A stretch of DNA of 64,000 bases. Origin: Dyella jiangningensis (GTDB taxonomy: Bacteria > Pseudomonadota > Gammaproteobacteria > Xanthomonadales > Rhodanobacteraceae). The notes beneath the pieces were generated by a model. The model ran no database searches. It saw only the letters and a program-made list of their open reading frames with translations, and was not told the DNA's origin. Shown one piece after another: positions 17,983-27,144 of the stretch. A program made the position numbers and the translations under genes. The stretch is from the NCBI GenBank assembly GCA_000632805.1, contig CP007444.1, positions 4,886,772-4,950,771 on the forward strand, in the 5' to 3' direction. How positions within the stretch are numbered: the stretch's first letter is position 1; each line of letters begins with the position of its first letter.

Positions 17983-18968
17983 TGGCCAACCCTTCCAATC
18001 AACAGAATCTTCGCGTCGCCGCCGACTGGTGGGTGCGGTTGCGCGATGCCAAAGCCAGCGAGCAGACGACGGAACAGTGGCTCGCCTGGATCGATGAGGA
18101 CGATGCGCATCTGGATGCCTTCGAGCGCGTCACCGGACTGGCGGCGCAGATGGGTTCGCTCGATGAGCTTTCACAGGCAACCCTGATGGCTGAGTTCGCA
18201 CCGGCCGTCGTGTCGCGGCGATGGTGGCCGCTGGGCGCCGCCGCGGCCGCCGTGCTGCTGGTTGCGGCAGGCATGCTCGGCTGGTCGATGCTGGCGCCAT
18301 CTTCCGAACCGCGGCTTTACACCAGTGCGATCGGCGCGCAACGCGATGTCACGCTGGAGGACGGCTCGCGCATGGCGCTGGGCGGTGCCACCCGGCTCAC
18401 GGCGCGCTTCAGCCGCACCCATCGCGAAGTCGACCTCGCCGAAGGCGAGGCGTACTTCGAGGTCGTGCACAACGCCAGCCGGCCCTTCGTCGTGCACGCC
18501 GGCCGCTTGCGCATCGAAGACATCGGCACGGCGTTCGACGTGCGCCGCACCGGTGATCGCGTCACCATCAGCATGGCCGAGGGCCGCGTGCGCATCGTGG
18601 ACAGTGCATCCGACCCGGGACGCAGTCTCGAGGCGGTAGCGGGCCAGGCCGTGTCGTACGATCCGTCCCACCCCGCGCTCCGCATGAGCACGACCGACCC
18701 GGCGCAGGCGGCTGCGTGGCGTTACGCCCGACTGGAATTCGATAACGAGCCGCTCTCGGTGGTGGTGGCGAATATCAACCGCTATCGCCCGCACCCGGTG
18801 CGCATCGCCGATGCCGGGCTGCAATCGATGACCTTCACCGGCACAGTGAAGACCGATGCCATCGACGACTGGCTGCAGGCGTTGCCGCAGGTGCTGCCGC
18901 TTACGGTGAGCGAAGTCGGCGGCCAGACCGTCCTGTCGGATACGCGAGGCAATCACGGCAACCACTGA
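17979..18968 (+). CDS. FecR-type anti-sigma/sigma-regulator membrane protein
   Basis: A 329-residue inner-membrane protein that relays the signal from the TonB receptor to the FecI-type sigma factor. The cytoplasmic N-terminal DUF4880 region (about 10-55) includes AADWWVRLRDA and WLAWIDEDDAHLDAFERV. One membrane helix lies near residues 78-98 (WWPLGAAAAAVLLVAAGML). The periplasmic FecR domain shows DVTLEDGSRMALGGATRL and VDLAEGEAYFEV, and a C-terminal DUF4974/STN-like domain follows (LEFDNEPLSVVVANINRY). It starts in an ATGA overlap with the sigma gene, so the two are translationally coupled. Confidence 0.93.
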   Translation: MMANPSNQQNLRVAADWWVRLRDAKASEQTTEQWLAWIDEDDAHLDAFERVTGLAAQMGSLDELSQATLMAEFAPAVVSRRWWPLGAAAAAVLLVAAGMLGWSMLAPSSEPRLYTSAIGAQRDVTLEDGSRMALGGATRLTARFSRTHREVDLAEGEAYFEVVHNASRPFVVHAGRLRIEDIGTAFDVRRTGDRVTISMAEGRVRIVDSASDPGRSLEAVAGQAVSYDPSHPALRMSTTDPAQAAAWRYARLEFDNEPLSVVVANINRYRPHPVRIADAGLQSMTFTGTVKTDAIDDWLQALPQVLPLTVSEVGGQTVLSDTRGNHGNH

Positions 18969-19085
18969 GGTGGCGATGCGATCAGGCAAGGCCCGTGTCA
19001 GATTGCGTTCAGCCCGCGATCCCGGCGACAAAAACGCTTGAGGCCATGTCACACTCGTGGTTTTCGCTCGCAGGACGCGAATGCC

Positions 19086-21485
19086 ATGAAGGCGTGCGTA
19101 AAGCTGCTGCTGTCGGGCAGCCTGGTGATGTCGGCGAACCTGGCCATGCCAGTCGCTGCCGTCGCCGCCGCCCGTGTGGTGGATGATGACGCGCGCATCG
19201 AGTTCGCCATTCCCGCCCAGCCGCTCGCTACCGCACTGATCGCTTTCGGCAAGCAGGCGAATATGCAGGTGCTGACCTCCGGATGCGCGATCGTGCGCTT
19301 CCGCTCGCCGGGCGCGAGCGGCGCGCTGACGCCGCAGGCGGCACTCGAGCGCCTGCTGCAGGGCACCGACCTCGAATACAGCTTCACGCAGACGGGCACT
19401 GTGGTCGTCAAGCCGCGCGAGAAGCCCGATGCGCGCGCCACGACCCGGGCATCCCGGACGCCCGCCGAGGCCAAGAACCTGATGCCGGTGGAAGCCATCG
19501 CGCTGGTGGGGCGCGACGTCGGCTTCATGGGGTCGTCCAACAGCATGGCGGGGCGCAACGATGCGGACCTCATCGACGTACCGCAGTCGGTCAGCGTGGT
19601 GACGCGCGGCCTGATGGATTCGCAGCAGCTGCTGACCGTGGCCGACGCGGTGCGCAACGTGGCCGGCGTGCAGTACGTGGAAGGCTCCGACGGCTTGCCG
19701 CTGTTCCAGATCCGAGGGTTCTACACCGGCAACGGCCTGACCGACGGCATGCCCAACAGCATCGCCGGCTCGGGCGATTTCCCACCGCTCATCGGCGTGC
19801 AGCGCGTCGAAGTGCTGAAGGGGCCGCAATCGGTGCTGGGCGATACCACGGGCAGCAACTTCGGTGGCCTGGTGAACGTCACCATCAAGCAGCCGCAGGC
19901 CGAACCGGTACAGCAGCTGAGCGGGATGATCGGCGAGCAGGGACAAGTGCAGGCAGGCCTGGATATGGCCGGTCCACTGGGACACACGCCCGGTCTTACC
20001 TATCGCCTCGTGGTGTCGGGTGATTACGGCTATCGCTCGCCGCAGGGTTATCTCAACCGGCGTAGTGCCTATATCGCACCCGCCGTCGGTTGGCGCGGCG
20101 ACACGACCGACCTGGTGGTCGGCGTACAGCGCATCCTCAATCGCCTGCCGATTCCCGACCACGTGGTGTTGCTCGGCGATACGCTTTCCACGGCGTCGCC
20201 CGATGGCCTCCTGCCCGGCAACCCGCGCGATTTCGCCAACTACCAGACCGATCGTCTGTATTACCTGCTCGACCAGCAGCTCGGCAGCGACTGGACCTGG
20301 CGCAGCCGCGGGCAGTATGTCCGCCAGCGCAACAACCAGCACAGCTGGACGCTGTACAACCCGATGACCAATGGCGACACCACGGCCGTGGCCGAGGCTT
20401 ATCGTTACGACGACACCTACTATTCGCTGCAGAACGACCTGATCCGAACTTTCGAAACCGGGTCGCTGCAACACACGGTGACCTTCGGCGCCGACTATGC
20501 GCGCTCGCGCATCGGGCATTCCGACGACTACGTGCATGCGTACGACAACGGCGTCTACAACCTCTTCAGCAGCCGGCAACTGCCGGTGGTCGCCTCCGTC
20601 ATCCAGCCGCAGGACAACGCGCCGTTGGGCGGCACGCCCTGGTCGGTGGACAGCGGCCTGTTCCTGCAGGACCAACTGGCCTGGGGGGAGCACTGGGACA
20701 TGCTGCTGGCGTTGCGTCGTGCCGCGTACGAGGTGTCGACCGAAGACGTGGAAGGCAATCCCTGGACGCCGCGCCGGACCAAATGGGTGCCGAACTTTGG
20801 CGTGGTCTACAAGCTCACGCCGGACATCGCGCTGTATGGCGGCACGTCGAACGGTTTCCAGCCGGTATCGTATCTCGGCGAGAACGGACGACCGCTGGTG
20901 CCGGCGCTTTCACGCCAGCTGGAGGCAGGCGCCAAGTTCAACCTGTTCAACGAACGCGCGCGGCTCACCGTGTCGCTGTATCGCATCACGCTCGACCACA
21001 GCTATCTGCTGGTCGACGAGCAGCCGCCCAACTTCGCCACCTTCGGGCCCGGCCAGACCAACCGTGGCGTGGAAGTGGAATTTGCCGGCGAAGTGGCGCC
21101 AGGGCTGGACCTCAGCAGCAGCTACACGAACGCCTTGATCAGCAACCACGACGGCTCCATGCCGACGGGCGCGCCTCGCCAGCGTTTCAACCTGTGGGCG
21201 AGCTACGGGTTCCAGGGCGGCGCGTTGCGCGGATGGAGCGTGGCGGGCGGCGTGATGGCGCGCGGGCGCTCGCTCGGCCAGAGCCTGGACTACACCACGT
21301 ATTACGCGACACCAGGGCAGGCGGAGGTGGGCGCAAACATCTCCTACCGTGCCGACCGCTGGGGCGTGACGTTCGGCGTCAAGAACCTTTTTGCGCGCCG
21401 CCTGGTCGCCGACGATTTCAACGAGACCTTCGTGCCGATGCGTACGCGGCGCAGCTACCTGTTGTCGGGTAGCTACGATTTCTGA
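19086..21485 (+). CDS. TonB-dependent siderophore receptor with signalling (STN) domain
   Basis: A 799-residue outer-membrane receptor of the FpvA/FoxA/FhuE type. The start MKACVKLLLSG at 19086 opens a signal peptide ending near VAAVAAA. The periplasmic STN domain (about 35-115: EFAIPAQPLATALIAFGKQANMQ is its first part) contacts FecR. The plug domain (about 165-300) has DVPQSVSVVTRGLMDSQQ and RVEVLKGPQSVLGD. The beta barrel ends in the aromatic residue Phe (SGSYDF), as expected. Together with the upstream FecI and FecR genes it forms a trans-envelope signalling system, probably for an iron-siderophore. The ligand is not evident, and I see no clear Fur box. Confidence 0.93.
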   Translation: MKACVKLLLSGSLVMSANLAMPVAAVAAARVVDDDARIEFAIPAQPLATALIAFGKQANMQVLTSGCAIVRFRSPGASGALTPQAALERLLQGTDLEYSFTQTGTVVVKPREKPDARATTRASRTPAEAKNLMPVEAIALVGRDVGFMGSSNSMAGRNDADLIDVPQSVSVVTRGLMDSQQLLTVADAVRNVAGVQYVEGSDGLPLFQIRGFYTGNGLTDGMPNSIAGSGDFPPLIGVQRVEVLKGPQSVLGDTTGSNFGGLVNVTIKQPQAEPVQQLSGMIGEQGQVQAGLDMAGPLGHTPGLTYRLVVSGDYGYRSPQGYLNRRSAYIAPAVGWRGDTTDLVVGVQRILNRLPIPDHVVLLGDTLSTASPDGLLPGNPRDFANYQTDRLYYLLDQQLGSDWTWRSRGQYVRQRNNQHSWTLYNPMTNGDTTAVAEAYRYDDTYYSLQNDLIRTFETGSLQHTVTFGADYARSRIGHSDDYVHAYDNGVYNLFSSRQLPVVASVIQPQDNAPLGGTPWSVDSGLFLQDQLAWGEHWDMLLALRRAAYEVSTEDVEGNPWTPRRTKWVPNFGVVYKLTPDIALYGGTSNGFQPVSYLGENGRPLVPALSRQLEAGAKFNLFNERARLTVSLYRITLDHSYLLVDEQPPNFATFGPGQTNRGVEVEFAGEVAPGLDLSSSYTNALISNHDGSMPTGAPRQRFNLWASYGFQGGALRGWSVAGGVMARGRSLGQSLDYTTYYATPGQAEVGANISYRADRWGVTFGVKNLFARRLVADDFNETFVPMRTRRSYLLSGSYDF

Positions 21486-21523
21486 AGTGTCTGGCACGCG
21501 CTGAAAAATCGTCGGACATGAAA

Positions 21524-21550
21524 AAGCCCGGGAGCGCTGCTCCCGGGCTT
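21524..21550. terminator. Bidirectional terminator after the TonB receptor
   Basis: AAGCCCGGGAGC-GCT-GCTCCCGGGCTT is a perfect 12-bp stem with a 3-base loop, preceded by A5 and followed by CTTTC. It sits between the convergent TonB receptor and the small Ala-rich gene. Confidence 0.92.
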
Positions 21551-21576
21551 CTTTCACTGCGTGTTGCCGCTGAAGA

Positions 21577-21927
21577 TCAGCCGCCCGTCTGCGCGCCTGC
21601 CTCGACCTTGGCATCGGTGGCAGCCTTCGCCTTGTGCGAGGCGTGCTTGCCGGCCTTGTGCGCTGCATGTTCGGTGCTGCTGGTTGCCTTGTCCGCCGTG
21701 GCAGCGGTCTTGTCGGCCGTCTTCTCGGTGGTGGCGACGGTCTTGTCCGCGACCTTGCTGGTCATGGCCGCCGTCTGGTCAACGGTCTTGCCGGCGGCGT
21801 CCTGCGCTGCCGCGGTGTTCGCGCCGGCTTCAACCTTCGCCGAGGCGGCGGCGCTCTGGGCGAACGCGGGCACGGTCAGGACGGAAGCAGCGGTGACGAT
21901 GAGAGCGGCAAGCATGGTCTTACGCAT
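21577..21927 (-). CDS. Small exported Ala/Lys/Thr-rich repeat protein
   Basis: A 116-residue protein that I do not recognise. A signal peptide (KTMLAALIVTAASVLTVPAFAQ) is followed by a low-complexity, probably helical chain made of Ala, Lys, Thr, Asp and His. Degenerate repeats resembling DKTxATxxKTADK occupy the middle (VADKTVATTEKTADKTAATA), and KVEAGA occurs near both ends of the mature part. A strong GGAGG ribosome-binding site lies just upstream. The composition resembles small histone-H1-like or desiccation-linked hydrophilic proteins, but it is exported, so a periplasmic role is more likely. It shares a bidirectional terminator with the TonB receptor. Confidence 0.72.
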   Translation of the reverse strand: MRKTMLAALIVTAASVLTVPAFAQSAAASAKVEAGANTAAAQDAAGKTVDQTAAMTSKVADKTVATTEKTADKTAATADKATSSTEHAAHKAGKHASHKAKAATDAKVEAGAQTGG

Positions 21928-22149
21928 GAGGAAAACCTCCAGTGTGGGAATGCCGGGAAGGCGTTGCTTCCCGGCTGGAATCCACGCTAGAGCCCGATCG
22001 CTCTACCGAACCTGAACAAAAACGGCTCCCTTAAGCCGGCAGACAGATCGCTGAATCGGCGCTGCGCGACGTGAGATTCGCGCTGCATTTGCTACTTGTT
22101 TTCCTCGGGAAGCGGCCGCCGGCCTCAATTCGTTTGGACGTCCATACGA
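21928..22149. other. Spacer between small Ala-rich gene and sulfatase gene
   Basis: The first part should carry the promoter of the Ala-rich gene. Next to the sulfatase stop is an 18-bp imperfect palindrome, CGTTTGGACGTCCATACG (22131-22148). I see no coding sequence. Confidence 0.4.
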
Positions 22150-24045
22150 TTACTGCTGCACGCCGGCGGGCTCGGCTTGCTCAAGGCTGTCGAAATGCGG
22201 GCCCGCCGCCTGCGCTGTTTGCACCTCGACGCGGGGCAGCAGCGGGTCGAGCTTGCCCTTCATGCGCAGCAGGGCGACGTTCGCCATGTCCTGGTCAACC
22301 GTCTGTTCGTCACGGTCTTCGCTGGCCGGCGGTGCGCCTGGCGCGCGCGTGAGCGTCGCCAGCTGCGGCGCGATCACCTGGGTAAGCGCGAAGTACGCTT
22401 CGTCGCGCATGCCAGCCTGCTCCAGCAAGCGGCCAGGCAGCATCCACGACGCGAGCGACTCCTGTTTCGGCGTGGTCGGGTTGCGCGGGTCCACCAGCAG
22501 CCACACGCCCGCCTGGCTCAGCATGTCCCTGCCGTCCACGAAGCCGTTGGCGTTGTAGGTATCGGTGAGCGCCGGCAGATGGTCGCCATAGAACAGCAGC
22601 AAGGTCGGACGCTCGCGATGAGCAAGCAGCTCGGCGAGGCGGCCGAGTTCCTGGTCGGCATGCTGCATGTGATAGAGATAGTTCTGCAGTTCCAGCTTGT
22701 TCTTGCCGGTGATGCCTTCCGGCACCGGAATGGCATCGCGCCGGGCGGCATCGGCAGGCGGCACGTCGTACGGGCCGTGCGCTTCGATGCTGATGGCGAA
22801 CAGGAACTGCGGCGGGCCCGAGTCCTTCAGTTGCGTCATGATTTCATCCGTCATCGCGCTGTCGGCCATGTATTGGCCGTCCATCGCCGCGTGCGCGGGG
22901 AACGACGAGCGCGACACGAAACGATCGAAGCCGATCGCGCGGAATGCCGTATTGCGATTCCAGAAGCCCGGGTCGTTGCCGTGCAGGGCGATGGTCTCGT
23001 AGCCATGCGAACGCAGCGTACGCACCAGGCTTGGCACCACCTTGTGGTTCATCTGCAGGTACGGGAACTGCAGGTCGTCGAAGTAGCGCAGCGAGAGGCC
23101 GGTGAGCACCTCGAATTCGGTGCGGATGGTGCCGCCGCCGTAGGTGGGTACGTGCAACGCGCCGCTCTCGCCCTCGGCCGCAAGCCGATGCAGGTTCGGC
23201 GTGAGGTCCGCGTCTTCGTAGCCCTTCATGATCGAGGGATCGAAGAACGACTCGCTCTGCACCACCACGATGTCCGGCCGTTCACCCGCATTCGGGGCCG
23301 CCTGCAGGCGCTCGCGCAGACCTGCATCGGCGCGCTCGATCAATTGCTGCGCGGCGGCAGTGTCGGGTTTCTTGCGTGCATGGCCCTGGTGCAGGTGAAA
23401 CATCACCAGCGAGCTGACAAGCCCCGAATGCTCGGCCGTCGCCTGCGCCGACCACGGTTCCAGCCACAGGTGCCGGTTACCGTAGATCTTCGTCCAGCCG
23501 GGCGTACCGGCCAGCAGCGTGCCGAGCAGCAGCATGAGCGAAGTGCCGCAAAGCAATCGTCGGCCGCGCGTACGGCGCGCGAACAGGGGAACTTCCTGGC
23601 GCCAGGCCAGCACGATGATACCCAACGCCACCACCAACGCCAGATAAGGCCACGGACTGGCCGGCAGGTAGCTGCCCAGCAGCTTGAGGCCGCCGCGTCG
23701 CAACTGACCCAGCATGCGAAAGTCTGCCGGCATGAGCGGCGTGTTGAGGTTGCTTACCTTCAACGCGTTGACGGCGTAAACGAGCGCCTCGAGCACGAAG
23801 GCGATGCCGAAAGAGAGCAGCGGGCGCCGCGACAGCACCAGCAACAGCGTGGCGAGCATAAGGCCCGGTAGTGCATTGGCGATCGGGAAGATCGGCTGGG
23901 CGAACGCCTGCGCGGAACCCACGCCGGTGCCGCCATCGACCAGGCCGGTGGCGAAGGTGAAGATCACCGCGAGCGACGCGATATACGCCAGGCGGAAGGC
24001 GATCGAGTGCGCCGACGGTGCAGGAGGAGATGCAGACATCGTCAT
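22150..24045 (-). CDS. LtaS/MdoB-type membrane sulfatase-fold transferase
   Basis: A 631-residue inner-membrane protein. The start MTMSASPPAP at 24045 has AGGA 8 bp upstream. Five membrane helices occupy roughly residues 15-180, and a periplasmic alkaline-phosphatase-fold (sulfatase) domain follows from about 255. Metal and nucleophile segments are visible: IVVVQSESFFDPS, then TYGGGTIRTEFEVLTG with the likely nucleophile Thr306, and LLLFYGDHLPALTD near residue 510. LtaS and MdoB/OpgB move phosphoglycerol from phosphatidylglycerol onto a polymer or glucan. In a Gram-negative the acceptor is more likely a periplasmic glucan or LPS, but this is inference. It is divergent from glnE. Confidence 0.86.
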   Translation of the reverse strand: MTMSASPPAPSAHSIAFRLAYIASLAVIFTFATGLVDGGTGVGSAQAFAQPIFPIANALPGLMLATLLLVLSRRPLLSFGIAFVLEALVYAVNALKVSNLNTPLMPADFRMLGQLRRGGLKLLGSYLPASPWPYLALVVALGIIVLAWRQEVPLFARRTRGRRLLCGTSLMLLLGTLLAGTPGWTKIYGNRHLWLEPWSAQATAEHSGLVSSLVMFHLHQGHARKKPDTAAAQQLIERADAGLRERLQAAPNAGERPDIVVVQSESFFDPSIMKGYEDADLTPNLHRLAAEGESGALHVPTYGGGTIRTEFEVLTGLSLRYFDDLQFPYLQMNHKVVPSLVRTLRSHGYETIALHGNDPGFWNRNTAFRAIGFDRFVSRSSFPAHAAMDGQYMADSAMTDEIMTQLKDSGPPQFLFAISIEAHGPYDVPPADAARRDAIPVPEGITGKNKLELQNYLYHMQHADQELGRLAELLAHRERPTLLLFYGDHLPALTDTYNANGFVDGRDMLSQAGVWLLVDPRNPTTPKQESLASWMLPGRLLEQAGMRDEAYFALTQVIAPQLATLTRAPGAPPASEDRDEQTVDQDMANVALLRMKGKLDPLLPRVEVQTAQAAGPHFDSLEQAEPAGVQQ

Positions 24046-24268
24046 GGCATCCTGCGGATGGCTGTCATGGCTCGGACATCGGACTGTAATGACCCCGATA
24101 TGAACCAATTGTTGTGCGCCGACGGGCAGTTGCGCACGCGAGCGCACCAAGGCCAACGCGTCGCGGCTCGCCACGGTGTACCGGCGAAGCCATCCGTGGT
24201 CATCGCGACGTCATGTTGGACACCGGAAGCGGGCGGCATCACGCGCGCCAGTACGGCACAATGGCCCG

Positions 24269-27121
24269 ATGACCGTTCTCCAAAGGCCCCAGGAATCCCC
24301 GGCGCTGCGTGCGCTGATCGACGATCGCTACGGTGAGCTGGCCGCGCGTTGCCGCGCGCTGGGCGTGCCGCTGCATGACGACGCCGGCGTTGCCGAGCGC
24401 ATCCGCTGCACTTTGCTGGCCAGTGACTTCGCCTTCGATGTGTGGTTCCGCCAGCCGCATCTGTTGGCGCCGCAGGGGCTGGAGCGACTGCGCTCGGCGG
24501 GTGATGCGAGTGCGCGCATCGATTCGCTGAAGCTGTCCGAGGATGAAGCGGCCTGCTTCACCGAACTGCGACAGTTCCGTCACGCCGAAGCCTTGCGGCT
24601 GGTGTTCCGCGACATCAACGGGCTGGACGAATTGCCTGAAACGCTTTCGGCGACCAGCGTGCTCTACGAGATGCTGCTGGGTGCGGCGCTTGGCTGGTCC
24701 GAACGTGCGCTGGCGGTGCGCTACGGGCACAGCCGAAGCCATGAAGGCGAGCTGCAGCGCATGGTGGTCATGGGCTTCGGCAAGCTCGGTGGCAGCGAGC
24801 TGAATTTCTCCTCCGACATCGACCTGGTCCTGGCATATCCGCATGGCGGCCAGAGCGATGGCACGCGTTCGCTCGACAACAGCGAGTACTTCGTGCGTCT
24901 CGCGCGCCAGCTGGTGCGCCTGCTCAACGAGCCGACCGTCGACGGCATCTGCGCGCGCGTCGACCTGCGCCTGCGGCCGTTCGGCAACGCCGGGCGCCTG
25001 GCGTTGCCGTTTTCCGCGATGGAGCAGTATTACCAGAGCGAAGGACGCGACTGGGAACGCTACGCCTGGATCAAGGCGCGGCCCGTAGCGGGCGACCGCA
25101 ACGGTGGCAAGGAGCTGCAGGATCTGCTGCGACCCTTCATCTATCGCAAGTATCTCGATTACACGGCATTCGCCGGTCTGCGCGAGATGAAGTCGCTGAT
25201 CGACGCCGAAGTGGCACGCAAGGATCTGGCCGACAACCTCAAGCTCGGCCCGGGCGGCATCCGCGAAATCGAGTTCGTGGTGCAGCTGATGCAGATGATC
25301 CGCGGCGGCCGCGAGCCGTCGCTGCGCGTGCGTGGCCTGCTGCCGGCACTCACGGCGTGCGAAGCGCGCGGGCACATCGGCGCGGCGCGTGCACGCGCGC
25401 TGCGTGAGGCGTACGTATTCCTGCGTCGCGTGGAAAACCGCGTGCAGATGCTGCGCGATGCGCAGACGCATGACATTCCCGAGGACGCCCTGAGCCGCGA
25501 ACGCATCGCGCTCGGCCTCGGCCATGCTTCATGGGAAGAACTGGAGGAGCAACTCGCCACGCATCGCGCCCACGTGAGCGAAGAGTTCGCCGAAGTGCTG
25601 ATGCCCGAAGGCGGCCGCACCGCGAGCGCGCCGGTCGAAGGCGTCGCGCTATGGCAGCGCGCCTGCCTGGAAACGTTGGATGCTGCAGCGATGGAAGCCT
25701 CGGGCTTCACGCCGGGCGGCGAAGTGGCTGAAACCTTGCAGAAGCTTTCGCAGGCCGCGTCGGTGCGGGCAATGTCACAGCGCTCCCGCGAGCAGCTCGA
25801 GCGGCTGATGCCGCAGTTGCTGACCGTGGCGCGCGACAGCGCGGCGCCCGTGCCCTGTCTCTTGCGCCTGTGCCGGCTGGTGCAGGCGGTGGCGCGGCGT
25901 TCGTCCTACCTCACCCTACTGGAGGAACAGCCCGCGGCGCGTTTGCGACTCGCGCGGCTCTTCGCCGAGAGCGCCTTCCTCGCCGAGCGCGTGATCTCGC
26001 AACCCCTGTTGCTCGATGACGTGCTCGACCCGCGCATCGACCAGCTGCCGCTCAAGCGTGCGGATATCAGCGCGGAAATCGCCCGCGTGCTGGCGACGCT
26101 GGATGAGCGCGAGGCCGAGGCGGAGCTCGAGCGCATCAATGAATTCAAGGCGAGCGTGGCTTTTCGCCTGGGCCTGGCCTTCACCGATGGCCGCGCTGAT
26201 GCCGTGGCGACGGCGCGTCGCCTGGCGGTGCTCGCCGAATCCATCGTAATTGCCGTCACCGCGTTGGCGGAACGCGAGCTTGCCGCGCAGCACGGGCGGC
26301 TGCCCGACGAAGGGCTCGGTTTTGCCGTGCTCGGCTACGGCAGCGTGGGCGGTGAGGAGCTGGGTTTCGCATCGGATCTCGACCTGGTGTTCGTCTATGA
26401 CACCAAGCGTTCGCATGCGATGAGCGACGGCACGCGTCCGCTGGAAGGTTCGCGCTGGTACCAGCGCCTGGCGCAGCGGGTGATGAACTGGCTCACCGTG
26501 CTCACGCGCGCGGGGCGTTTGTACGAAGTGGATACACGGCTGCGTCCCGATGGCTCCAAGGGCCTTCTGGTCAGCAGCCTGGAATCGTTCACCGGTTACC
26601 AGAAAAGCCGCGCATGGACGTGGGAACACCAGGCCTTGCTGCGCGCACGACCGATCGCCGGCGACAGCGCGTTGCATGCCGAACTCGCCGCGGTAAGGCG
26701 CGACGTGCTGGCCGTACCACGCGATCGCGCGTCCGTGCTGCGGGAAGTCAGCAGCATGCGTCAGCGCTGGCGTGCGGAGCGCGACCGCTCGGACGACGTC
26801 CAGTTCGACATCAAGCAGGGCCTTGGCGGACTGCTCGATATCGAGTTCGCACTGCAGGGTCTGGTGCTGGCGCATGCCTCCGAGCATCCTTCGCTGCTCA
26901 ATGCCACGGCCAACGCCGCGCTGATCGAAGCCTGCCGCAACGTCGGTCTGCTCGATGGTCGCCAGGCGGGCCTGTTCGCCGAGGCCCATGCCGTGCTGCT
27001 GCATCGCGCGCTTGCCTGCACGCTGGATCTGCGCTCGCGTATCGCGCCGCGCGACGCGGAGCTGGACCGGTTGTCGGCGCAGGTGCAGGACGTCACGACC
27101 GAGCTGGGCTTTACCTTCTAG
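24269..27121 (+). CDS. glnE: Bifunctional glutamine synthetase adenylyltransferase/adenylyl-removing enzyme
   Basis: Attaches AMP to, and removes it from, glutamine synthetase in response to PII signals. It is 950 residues from the ATG at 24269 (E. coli: 946), and an upstream extension is not family-like. Two nucleotidyltransferase domains are visible. The adenylyl-removing half has VMGFGKLGGSELNFSSDIDL near residue 170, and the adenylyltransferase half has VLGYGSVGGEELGFASDLDL near 690, each with its catalytic DxD. Each is followed by a helical GlnD-PII-uridylyltransferase-like domain, and FDIKQGLGGLLDIEF lies near the end. Domain order and length are canonical. It is convergent with the ELM1-like gene. 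Confidence 0.97.
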   Translation: MTVLQRPQESPALRALIDDRYGELAARCRALGVPLHDDAGVAERIRCTLLASDFAFDVWFRQPHLLAPQGLERLRSAGDASARIDSLKLSEDEAACFTELRQFRHAEALRLVFRDINGLDELPETLSATSVLYEMLLGAALGWSERALAVRYGHSRSHEGELQRMVVMGFGKLGGSELNFSSDIDLVLAYPHGGQSDGTRSLDNSEYFVRLARQLVRLLNEPTVDGICARVDLRLRPFGNAGRLALPFSAMEQYYQSEGRDWERYAWIKARPVAGDRNGGKELQDLLRPFIYRKYLDYTAFAGLREMKSLIDAEVARKDLADNLKLGPGGIREIEFVVQLMQMIRGGREPSLRVRGLLPALTACEARGHIGAARARALREAYVFLRRVENRVQMLRDAQTHDIPEDALSRERIALGLGHASWEELEEQLATHRAHVSEEFAEVLMPEGGRTASAPVEGVALWQRACLETLDAAAMEASGFTPGGEVAETLQKLSQAASVRAMSQRSREQLERLMPQLLTVARDSAAPVPCLLRLCRLVQAVARRSSYLTLLEEQPAARLRLARLFAESAFLAERVISQPLLLDDVLDPRIDQLPLKRADISAEIARVLATLDEREAEAELERINEFKASVAFRLGLAFTDGRADAVATARRLAVLAESIVIAVTALAERELAAQHGRLPDEGLGFAVLGYGSVGGEELGFASDLDLVFVYDTKRSHAMSDGTRPLEGSRWYQRLAQRVMNWLTVLTRAGRLYEVDTRLRPDGSKGLLVSSLESFTGYQKSRAWTWEHQALLRARPIAGDSALHAELAAVRRDVLAVPRDRASVLREVSSMRQRWRAERDRSDDVQFDIKQGLGGLLDIEFALQGLVLAHASEHPSLLNATANAALIEACRNVGLLDGRQAGLFAEAHAVLLHRALACTLDLRSRIAPRDAELDRLSAQVQDVTTELGFTF

Positions 27122-27144
27122 CCACGCACCGATGGGATACGAGC

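Noticed and set aside
18171..20693. 840-residue minus-strand open frame
   Set aside because: Antisense shadow of fecR and the TonB receptor, produced by high GC; no recognisable protein.
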